Origin: Candidatus Wallbacteria bacterium | GTDB taxonomy: Bacteria > Muiribacteriota > UBA6191 > JACPRK01 | Assembly: GCA_016199905.1 (NCBI GenBank) | Contig: JACQFU010000127.1 | Coordinates: forward strand, 1 to 7,903 | Length of the DNA stretch: 7,903 nucleotides | Direction of reading: 5' to 3' | Shown here: positions 1 through 6,329 of the stretch, piece after piece | How the letters are laid out: the number at the start of each line of letters is the position of its first letter | Position numbering within the stretch: the first letter of the stretch is position 1 | Notes under the pieces: model-generated | Seen by the model: the letters and a program-made list of their open reading frames with translations, nothing else | What the model was told of the DNA's origin: nothing | Database searches by the model: none | Made by a program: the position numbers and the translations under genes

Positions 1-1304
1 AAGGCTCCGCCGTCCGTATGGCTGCCCCCGCGCGCGTTCCAGTAAAGGTCAGCCACCGGGTTGACCCGATCGTCGGCCGCGGACACCTCCTCGAGCAGCG
101 CATCGATGGCCTGCCGTTCGCTGGCGATCAGGCCTATCTGGACGTGCCCCTCGTGCAACGCGAAGACTTGCGGCCTCAGCATCGAGGTGTCCGTGATGCC
201 GAGCAATTGCCAGCAGCGGGCCCGCACGTCGTTGCGCGCGACGATGAAGAACCACGGCCCGTCCGGCGAGCCGTGCACGTGGGCAAGCTGCAGTCGCCGG
301 TAAGTCCGCTTCTTCTCCGGCGGCAGCAGGTCGAAATCGCGCTCGGTGGTCGGCGCCATCGCCTCGATCACGTACTCCAGCGGATACCGGTAGACCCGGC
401 TCCACAGGTCGAAGAGCAGGACCGCCACCTCCGTGTCGGTCAGGAACAGCGGCGCCAGGTTTCGCTGCGCCAGGTACTCGCAAATGCTGGCGTAGTTTGC
501 GAAGTCGCCGTTGTGAACGAGCGCCTCGTGCAAGCCGATGAACGGGTGGGCGCCGCCCGGATGCCAGACGCGGCCCTTCGTCGGATAGCGCTGGTGGCCG
601 ATCCAGACTCGCGCTTGCAGGTCCTGGAGCCGGTAGTACTCGATGGCCTGCTCGGCATATCCCACCAGCTTCATCACGATCGTGTCCTTCCCGTGGGACA
701 GGACGAACGCTCGCTTGTCTCCCAGCGAAGCGTAGAAGGCGCGGTTAATGCGATAGGAGGCCTGAAACACGAACTCGTCGGCTATCTCGTCGGGGGCCAA
801 GTCCTCGAGCCCGTGGCGCGCGGCGAACTCCTCGAGCACGGCCGGCCGGGGCCTGGCGAAATAGCGCCAGACGGTCGGCGGCGCGACCTCGAGCCCCGCG
901 ATCGCCCTGTAGTTGCCTACCGAGGGCGCCTCGGCGGCCTGACCGATTTCGTAGGCGGGCTCGAGGAAGTCGCGCTCCGCCTCCGCCCGGGCAGACGGGT
1001 CCAGGTACGCCACCTGCACCAGATACGACTCCGCGAGGGTCTTCTCGTCCACGCCGAGCTGCGCCGCCGAGAGCCCCACGGCCGCGATTCCGCCGCCCTT
1101 GCCGTTGCCCCGATTGCACATCTGACGCATCGGCCGAAGTAGATGGCGCCCGGCGATCGGCACGCTGCAGGCCAGCCCCAGGACTCCGCAGCCGCCCTCC
1201 GCCTCCTGCGGCTTCACGTGCGCGGGGACGCCCTCCACGAGGCTGCCTCTGGCCGCGACCAGCCGCTCGGCACACTCTCGGAGCCGGTCGCTACTTTCGC
1301 TCAT
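1..1304 (-). CDS. Class II glutamine amidotransferase, glutamate-synthase type (3' end beyond the left edge)
   Basis: Hydrolyses glutamine to glutamate and ammonia, presumably feeding the FMN-domain protein encoded just upstream. The frame is open from the ATG at 1304 to the window edge (434 residues, no stop). Visible: Cys39 in GGCGVLGLA, the expected N-terminal nucleophile of this Ntn-hydrolase fold; RQMCNRGNGKGGGIA (residues 60-74); QRYPTKG (Arg239); LVHNGDFANY (Asn265-Gly266, oxyanion hole); LTDTE (Asp290). The Cys-to-HNG distance of about 225 residues resembles GltB rather than GlmS or PurF. The 38 residues before Cys39 would have to be removed, like the GltB propeptide. The ATG lies inside the end of the upstream gene (14-base overlap) behind GAGGA, implying translational coupling. 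Residues 375-434 run past the catalytic core, and a GXGXG domain could follow off-window. Alternatives: the amidotransferase subunit of an N-methylglutamate synthase (MgsA) or GlxB-like complex. The family is secure; the substrate of the complex is not. Confidence 0.9.
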   Translation of the reverse strand, partial: MSESSDRLRECAERLVAARGSLVEGVPAHVKPQEAEGGCGVLGLACSVPIAGRHLLRPMRQMCNRGNGKGGGIAAVGLSAAQLGVDEKTLAESYLVQVAYLDPSARAEAERDFLEPAYEIGQAAEAPSVGNYRAIAGLEVAPPTVWRYFARPRPAVLEEFAARHGLEDLAPDEIADEFVFQASYRINRAFYASLGDKRAFVLSHGKDTIVMKLVGYAEQAIEYYRLQDLQARVWIGHQRYPTKGRVWHPGGAHPFIGLHEALVHNGDFANYASICEYLAQRNLAPLFLTDTEVAVLLFDLWSRVYRYPLEYVIEAMAPTTERDFDLLPPEKKRTYRRLQLAHVHGSPDGPWFFIVARNDVRARCWQLLGITDTSMLRPQVFALHEGHVQIGLIASERQAIDALLEEVSAADDRVNPVADLYWNARGGSHTDGGA

Positions 1305-2613
1305 ATTCCTCGTGGAACATCAGGTCCGCGCGGCCTCGAAGCTGGCGGATGTTGCCCAGCTCCAGCCTCCAGAGAAGCTCCCGCCACTGTCTTTTCCAAG
1401 ACTCGTAGAGGTTGACCACGCGCTCGGCGGCCCAGTCGGGCTCGATGAGCTGCGACAGCTCCGGGTCCGTCGTGGTCAGCCCGAAGGGGCAGCCCCGCCC
1501 CAGCTCGCAGTTCTTGCACTGCGTGCAGCCCATCGCGACCAGCTCGGCCGTGCCGATGACGCAGCCGTCGGCCCCCAAGGCGATGGCCTTGGCCACATCC
1601 CAGGCCGTGCGGACGCCTCCGCTGGCCATCAGCACGACCTCATCGCGGATCCCCTCCTCGAGCAGCTGTCGGTGCACCTTGGGGATGGCGTACTCGATCG
1701 GCATCGCGATGTTCTTCTTTGCGATCTCAGGCGCCGCGCCCGTGCCGCCGTAGCTGCCGTCCAGGTGGATGATATGCGCGCCGGCGTGGTAGATGCCGAC
1801 CGCCACCATCTCGACGTCGGTCGGCGTGCTCACCTTGACGCTCACCAGCGCCCGCGGGTTCACGGTGCGCAGCCAGTCGACGTGTTTGCGGTGGTCCTCC
1901 ACCGAGTAGACGCTGTGGAACGGGAAGGGCGAAAACAGGCTCACCCACGGCACCGAGCCGCGCATGTTGGCCACGTCCATCGTGACCTTGTTGCCCAGCA
2001 GATGGCCGCCCAGCCCGGGCTTGGCTCCCTGGGCGTACTTGATCTCGAGGATGGGCGCCCACTGGATGGTCTCCTCGTGCACGCCGAAGAGGCCGGTGGC
2101 GACCTGCGTGATAACGCGCTCGCGGTGTTTGGCCAGCGGAAGCGGATAGCCCCCCTCCCCTGTCGACGTGTAACTCCCAAGTCGCTCGGCCGCGCGCGCG
2201 CGCGACAGCATCACCTGCAAGCTGACGGAGCCAAAAGAGAAACCGGCTCCATACACCGGCAGCGGGATCTCGATCCGGGGGCCCGAAGAGCGGCGGTTCA
2301 GCGGGATCGCGAGGTCGCCGGCCGCGACGGCCGGCGGGCCCACGGGCGCCGGCCGTAGGAAGCGGAAGTGGATGCGGTCGAAGCCGCCGCCGGAGCGTCC
2401 GACCCGGAACTCGCGGCCCGAGACGGGCGGTCTGCCGGTGGCGGCTTGCTCCCAGGTCGACAGCAGCAGGTCCTCGGTCCAGCGCAGGTTACCAACGGCG
2501 TCGGGCACGTCGAAGGCGCCCGCGGAGATCGTCTCGAGTCCGCGCCGGATATGCTGGATGTGCCTCTGCCGGGCGGCCGGCGACGAGGCCGCGACTGACT
2601 GTCGCTCAGCCAC
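1291..2613 (-). CDS. Glutamate synthase-like FMN/Fe-S domain protein (stand-alone GltS domain)
   Basis: 440-residue TIM-barrel protein equivalent to the FMN synthase domain of GltB, which condenses ammonia with a 2-oxo acid using reducing equivalents delivered through Fe-S and FMN. Seen: EIKYAQGAKPGLGGHLLG (190-207), the signature GltS loop; HLDGSYGGTGAAP (283-295); the flavin-phosphate region LMASGGVRTAWD (328-339); and a cysteine cluster C363-x2-C366-x2-C369-x5-C375-P near the usual [3Fe-4S] site, with one cysteine more than the classical three. The tail contains LRGRADLM. The start chosen is GTG at 2613: it has GAGG five bases upstream and overlaps the previous stop by 8 bases, and the 33 codons further upstream look like out-of-frame reading of the neighbouring gene. 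There is no N-terminal ferredoxin domain, unlike many archaeal-type GltB proteins. Alternatives are N-methylglutamate synthase MgsC or GlxD-like. Domain identity is very secure. Confidence 0.92.
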   Translation of the reverse strand: MAERQSVAASSPAARQRHIQHIRRGLETISAGAFDVPDAVGNLRWTEDLLLSTWEQAATGRPPVSGREFRVGRSGGGFDRIHFRFLRPAPVGPPAVAAGDLAIPLNRRSSGPRIEIPLPVYGAGFSFGSVSLQVMLSRARAAERLGSYTSTGEGGYPLPLAKHRERVITQVATGLFGVHEETIQWAPILEIKYAQGAKPGLGGHLLGNKVTMDVANMRGSVPWVSLFSPFPFHSVYSVEDHRKHVDWLRTVNPRALVSVKVSTPTDVEMVAVGIYHAGAHIIHLDGSYGGTGAAPEIAKKNIAMPIEYAIPKVHRQLLEEGIRDEVVLMASGGVRTAWDVAKAIALGADGCVIGTAELVAMGCTQCKNCELGRGCPFGLTTTDPELSQLIEPDWAAERVVNLYESWKRQWRELLWRLELGNIRQLRGRADLMFHEEYERK

Positions 2614-4057
2614 CCGAGCCTCGCTTTCGTCCGAAGAGCGGCTCGAAGACCTCCCGTTCCAGCTCGTCGGCGAACATCGCGCGGCCGACCTCCCCGCGCA
2701 ACCGGCGCACATCGCGCAACCCCATCGCGCCCAGGATCTCCAGCAGTTGGTCGCGCCAGGCGCAGAGCAGGTTCAAGAGCCGCTGCGCCGCCCAGCCCGC
2801 GGGCAGCCTGGGAACGGCCGGTCCGTCCTGGCCGGGGTCCCGCCACTCGCCCTGCCACTCGGTCTGCAACGCTACCAGCGCCGCCGCGTCGATCGACACC
2901 AGGTCGGCCCCGCAGAGGATCGCCTTGGGTACGTGCTCGGCCGCCGCGATACCGCCGCCGGCGATCAGCGTCACGCGATCTCGAAGCGCGCCGGCGACCA
3001 GCCGGCGGTGCACCGAACGCAGAAGCTCCGTCAGGTGCCTGGGCCTGGCCGCGCCCCATTCGCTGCCGTGTAGGTCGGCCTCCAGCCGGATGCAGGTGGC
3101 GCCTCGCCGTGCCAGCTCGACCACCCGGTCCTCGAACCCGGGCTCCATTCGGACTCGAAAGCTCCAGAGGACCTTCGGAAGCAAATAGGTGGCCTCCAGC
3201 GGAGGCAACAGCGCCTCCCGGGTGACGTCCCATTCCATCACGCGAATTCCGGACGGCCAAGCTCGCGAGGACCAATTCTGCCCGTTCACCAGCGGCACCA
3301 GCTCCGGCGCCCGGCGCCCCAGCCACTCGTCGCAATCCCCGACCCCGAGAAAGATCAGCGTCCCCGCCGTGCCCGCCGCCTCCGCCATCGCCTCCAGCGC
3401 CGGCGACCCGATGACGCGCCGCGGCAGGGCCCGGAACACGATCGGCAGCGGGAGCGTCACGATCGGCTCCGAGGGCTCCAGCGGCGCCACTTCCGGTCCC
3501 AGCGGCATCGGCTCGCTTCCCAGGTCCACGGCCGTGCTGATGTACTCCCGACCGTGAATGCCGTCCCGAGTCGGCCGCACGATCTCCGACATGTCCGTCC
3601 AGATGTTGTCGAACCCCGGCCCCTTGAAGGGCCCGCCGTACCCCATCCCCCGGACCGGGATCTTTCCCGTGGCCGCTTCGTTCCAGATCGTCAGCACCTG
3701 TTCCGGACGCCAGTACCCGTCGCCCAACCGCTTGTAACGCGGATCGGCCTCGATGCGGGCCACGTCCGGATGCTCGACCATGCACCTGAGGCAGCCCCGG
3801 CACAGCGATTCGCGCGCCTCCAACCCGCCGAACGTCCCGTCGTATACGCCGTAGATGCAGGGCCGGCTGCCGAAGTTGGCCGCCAGGTCTCCGAGCGAGC
3901 GCGAATCCGCCACCAGAGACGCCGCCATCCTCAGGAAAGCAACAGTGGAGATCTTGACGCTGAATCGCCCGGGCGCCCCCGCCAACGGCGGCGCCTCAGC
4001 CGTGCCGATGTGGTAACGGTGGAAGTCCTTCGGTTGGCCCCGAGCCGTCGCGCTCAC
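2606..4057 (-). CDS. Divergent glutamate-synthase-like paralogue with an N-terminal cysteine cluster
   Basis: 483 residues; function not established. It can be aligned by eye along much of its length with the FMN-domain protein encoded next: WRPEQVLTIWNEAATGKIPV (116-135) against RWTEDLLLSTWEQAATGRPPV; VTLIAGGGIAAAEHVPKAI (362-380) against VVLMASGGVRTAWDVAKAI; and a shared tail (LRGEVGRAMF). It therefore keeps the barrel and a possible phosphate-binding loop. It lacks the QGAKPGLGG loop (the region reads TREALLPPLEATYLLPKV), has EADLHGSEWGAARP where the partner has LDGSYGGTGAAP, and has no C-terminal Fe-S cysteines (LVALQTEW). It has its own cluster, C86-x2-C89-x2-C92, plus C67, which could bind an Fe-S centre. 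The start is GTG at 4057; no Shine-Dalgarno is obvious. It lies 23 bases after the ATPase gene. An electron-transfer or structural partner of the neighbouring synthase is the likeliest role (inference). Confidence 0.8.
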   Translation of the reverse strand: MSATARGQPKDFHRYHIGTAEAPPLAGAPGRFSVKISTVAFLRMAASLVADSRSLGDLAANFGSRPCIYGVYDGTFGGLEARESLCRGCLRCMVEHPDVARIEADPRYKRLGDGYWRPEQVLTIWNEAATGKIPVRGMGYGGPFKGPGFDNIWTDMSEIVRPTRDGIHGREYISTAVDLGSEPMPLGPEVAPLEPSEPIVTLPLPIVFRALPRRVIGSPALEAMAEAAGTAGTLIFLGVGDCDEWLGRRAPELVPLVNGQNWSSRAWPSGIRVMEWDVTREALLPPLEATYLLPKVLWSFRVRMEPGFEDRVVELARRGATCIRLEADLHGSEWGAARPRHLTELLRSVHRRLVAGALRDRVTLIAGGGIAAAEHVPKAILCGADLVSIDAAALVALQTEWQGEWRDPGQDGPAVPRLPAGWAAQRLLNLLCAWRDQLLEILGAMGLRDVRRLRGEVGRAMFADELEREVFEPLFGRKRGSGG

Positions 4058-4065
4058 GAACCCGA

Positions 4066-4071
4066 ATTGTA
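4066..4071 (-). promoter_or_regulatory. Candidate -10 box (TACAAT) directly before the divergent GltS-like gene
   Basis: In the 23-base gap after the ATPase stop, the minus strand reads TACAAT, one mismatch from the sigma-70 consensus, ending 8 bases before the GTG at 4057. That distance would put the transcript start at or next to the start codon, giving a leaderless message, which agrees with the absence of a Shine-Dalgarno there. No TTGACA-like -35 is found 17 bases upstream. It would let the three glutamate-synthase-like genes be expressed independently of the damaged ATPase. Chance occurrence is possible. Confidence 0.3.
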
Positions 4072-4080
4072 GCAGGCCGA

Positions 4081-4503
4081 CTACTTGCCGTGGCCCGCCA
4101 GGGCGTCGTAGAGCTCGTCCTCCTGCGCGAAGTGAAGGGTCAGGATCGCCTGCAGGCCGTACAGTGCGCGCCTGAGGTCCCGTGAATCCTCGGGCTCGGG
4201 CCCCTGGGGCGGCAGCTGTTCGATGAGGCGCGCGAACAGACGGGACAGCCGGGCGATCTCGTGGTGAGTCTGGATCAGCGGGCCCGTCGGGTCCTCGCCC
4301 TCGTTCAGTCCCACCAGCAGCGGATAGGCCGAAGACTGCTCTTCCCGCTCGTGGGGCAACAACTCGCCCAGAAGGAAGTCCCGCACCGCTTCCAGCTCGC
4401 GACGGGCCTCGCCGGGCGCAAGCGTCTCCAGCCTCGTCGCAAGCGCCCCGAGCGCCTCCACCTGCGGGCCCAGCTCCCGGTGCTTCTCCTGCAGATCGCG
4501 ACC
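4081..4503 (-). other. Hemerythrin-like (HHE) domain at the C-terminus of the P1B-5 ATPase
   Basis: The last ~140 residues of the ATPase reading frame form a predicted four-helix hemerythrin-type bundle, which binds a diiron centre and may sense O2 or iron. Candidate ligands, in order: the His of LLPHEREEQSSAYPLL with a nearby Glu, the His pair of THHEIARLS, and the His plus acidic pair of LTLHFAQEDELY. The domain follows directly after the last membrane segment and would be cytoplasmic. Hemerythrin domains at this position are a known trait of P1B-5 ATPases (Acidothermus cellulolyticus and Sinorhizobium Nia have been described), so the fusion supports the subclass. Its reading frame is intact to the stop. 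If the upstream frameshift is real, this part could only be made from an internal start; GTG at 5217 is the first candidate, but it lies inside the nucleotide-binding domain. Confidence 0.8.
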
Positions 4504-5271
4504 GACTTCCCGATGCCCGGGACTGACCGATAGGGCGCTGGGTCCGCCCAGCGCCCGCAACGCGTTGAGGATCACGGCAAGGTCGATCGCCTCTTGCAGG
4601 ACGGCGCCCGCAACCGGCGGCAAGAGCCCGAACGCCGCGGCCGTCATCGCCACCAGCGACATCCCCATCCCCGCCAGCACGCTCTGGCGCGCGATCATCG
4701 TCGTGCGGCGCGCGATGAGCACCGCGGCCACGAGCCCCTCCAGCCGGTCGGCCGTCAAGACCACGTCGGCTGCCTCGGATGCGGCCGTCGCGCCTCGGGC
4801 ACCCATCGCTACGCCCACGTCCGCCAGCGCCAGCGCCGGCGCGTCATTCATTCCGTCTCCAACCATGATGGTCACGCCTTCTCTCCTGGCCTCCGTCACG
4901 CTGCCGACCTTCTCTTCGGGCGTGCGCTCGGCGAAGACCTGGTCGATCCCGACGGCGTCGCCGACCAATTCGGCGATGTCGGGGTGGTCGCCGGTGACCA
5001 TATGGATGCGCCGGATGCCGGCCTGTCGCAAGGCTCTGAGCGCCCGCGGGGCCTCCGTGCGGATGGGGTCCTGAAGGACGAGCCCGCCGGCCAGCGCTCC
5101 GTCCACGCTCACGAAGACCGAGGAGGAGCCCTCGACGCTGGCCCGCACCTGCATCGAGCGCAGGCCGGCGGTCCTGGGCGCCTCGGGCGCAACCCAATCG
5201 GCCCGCCCCAGCGCCACTCGCCTGCCTTCGACGAGACCGCTGATGCCCGCGCCGAGCTGCTCCCTGGATTC

Positions 5272-5282
5272 GGATGGAAACG
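5272..5282 (-). other. Deletion/frameshift junction inside the ATPase gene
   Basis: Reading the minus strand, the first frame encodes LETLARANIVS (to residue 309, codon 5278-5276) and then becomes nonsense-like RIQGAARRGHQRSRRRQ. The frame shifted by one base encodes PSESREQLGAGISGLVEGR from 5277 downwards, matching the later part of the nucleotide-binding domain. In P1B ATPases the words after IVS should be FDKTGTLT, then about 60 residues with a conserved His-Pro before GxGI. None is present. The deleted length would be 2 modulo 3 if the ancestral frame was continuous. The exact breakpoint cannot be placed to the base. Confidence 0.75.
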
Positions 5283-6202
5283 ATATTCGCCCGGGCCAAC
5301 GTCTCCAGCGGCCCCCCGCCCTTGATCAGGATGCCGTGGCGCGCCGCTCGGGAGACGCCTGCCAGGATGGCTGCCGGCACGGCGAGGATCAGCGGGCACG
5401 GCGTAGCCACAACGAGCACGGCCAGTGCCCTCACGGCCAGGCCGCTCGCCAGCCACGCTCCGCCGGCCAGGGTCAGTGTCAGCACGAGGAAGCGTCCCGC
5501 GTACTCGTCGGCCAATCGCGCCATCGGCGCCTTCGACGACTCGGCGGCGGCCACCAGCCGCACGATCCCCGCGTAGGTGCTCTGCTCTGCAGAGGCGGTC
5601 GCCTGCAACTCGAAGGCTGGTCCGGCGTTGGTGGCTCCGCTGCGCAGCAACGCTCCCGAAGCGGCCTCCACCGGTCTAGCTTCGCCCGTGAGCGCCGACT
5701 CGTCGAGCACCGCCCGTTCGGAAGTGAGGACGCCGTCTGCGGGCAGCACTTCGCCCGGCTTCACCAGCAACCGGTCTCCCGTGCGGATCTCGCCGATCTC
5801 GACGTCGGCGATCGCCTCTCCCTGAAGCCGGTGCGCCCTGCGCGGCGCGCGTTCCAGCAACGCGGTCAACTCCCGGCGCGCCCGTGAGGTGGCGTAACGC
5901 TCCAGTGCCACGCCGCCGGTGAGCATCAGGCCGATGATCGCCCCGGCCAAGTTCTCCCGCAGCAGCAACGCCCCGACCATTGCCAACACGGCGATGACGT
6001 CTACCCCCGTCGTCCCTTTGATCAGCTCCCGAACCGCCCCCCAGGCGGCCGCCATCGCCACGATCAGCGTCTCCGCCGCCCAGACCGCTCCGGCCAGCTC
6101 TGCCTGCCCCACCATCGCCAAACCCGTGCCCGCCGTGAGCCCGCTGCATGCCACCGCGAACAGCGCCGACTCCAGGTTGGCCTTCCCAGATGGCTCGCTC
6201 AT

Positions 6203-6329
6203 GACCGGCTCCTCTTCGCGCCCCCCCTGGCTCTATCATCCGCCGTCCGCGCGTTCCAAGGCAAGCCCGTCGAAGGTGTACACTGCCGCCCGAACCGTCC
6301 TCGGGGAACCAAGGAGGCGAGCGCACTTC
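6203..6329. promoter_or_regulatory. Divergent intergenic region between the ATPase and the aldo/keto reductase genes
   Basis: The 127 bases between two divergent starts must hold the leader, and probably the promoter, of each gene. On the plus strand, TACACT at 6279-6284 is a candidate -10 box for the reductase, but no good -35 lies 16-18 bases upstream. The same spot carries a perfect 8-base palindrome, GTGTACAC (6276-6283), a possible operator half. On the minus strand a weak TTGGAA and GATAGA pair 16 bases apart could serve the ATPase. Ribosome binding sites are clear at both ends: GAGGAG (6214-6209, minus) and AAGGAGG (6311-6317, plus). No terminator-like hairpin was seen. Confidence 0.45.

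Larger units (their letters stand above)
4081..6202 (-). pseudogene. P1B-5-type heavy-metal P-type ATPase with C-terminal hemerythrin domain, interrupted by deletion and frameshift
   Basis: Related to inner-membrane pumps that export transition metals; characterised P1B-5 members handle Ni and Fe. The ATG at 6202 has GAGGAG six bases upstream. The first 309 residues hold hydrophobic segments (about 14-31, 36-58, 68-99, 238-281), the actuator motif LTGEARPV (171-178), the metal-site motif ATPCPL (266-271, TPC being the P1B-5 signature) and ARHGILIKGGGPLETLARA. No N-terminal HMA domain is present. At about 5277 the frame changes; a second frame continues with EQLGAGISGLVEGRRVALG, TGDH, VGDGMNDAPALA, two membrane segments ending NALRALGG, and a hemerythrin-like domain to the stop at 4081. 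The DKTGTLT phosphorylation motif and the His-Pro motif are absent from both frames; comparison with ZntA suggests roughly 60 missing residues. Joined, the parts give about 707 residues. Without the catalytic Asp the product cannot pump. A true decay event and an assembly error look the same from here. Confidence 0.75.

Noticed and set aside
18..1142. Long plus-strand open frame (374 codons)
   Set aside because: It is codon-aligned antisense to the amidotransferase, whose minus-strand frame shows the catalytic motifs; the plus product is Arg/Leu-rich and matches nothing.
2614..2712. N-terminal extension of the FMN-domain protein to 2712
   Set aside because: The extra 33 residues are low-complexity out-of-frame reading of the upstream gene; GTG at 2613 has a Shine-Dalgarno and overlaps the stop.
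2298..3803. 501-codon minus-strand open frame
   Set aside because: It reads through the end of one real gene and the start of the next in the wrong frame; the Gly/Arg/Ala-rich product is typical of high-GC shadow frames.
4081..4503. ATPase-hemerythrin fusion as a new architecture
   Set aside because: Hemerythrin tails are an already described feature of P1B-5 ATPases with the TPC motif.
5919..6329. Upstream extension of the aldo/keto reductase frame
   Set aside because: It would run antisense through the ATPase start; family homology begins at the ATG at 6330.
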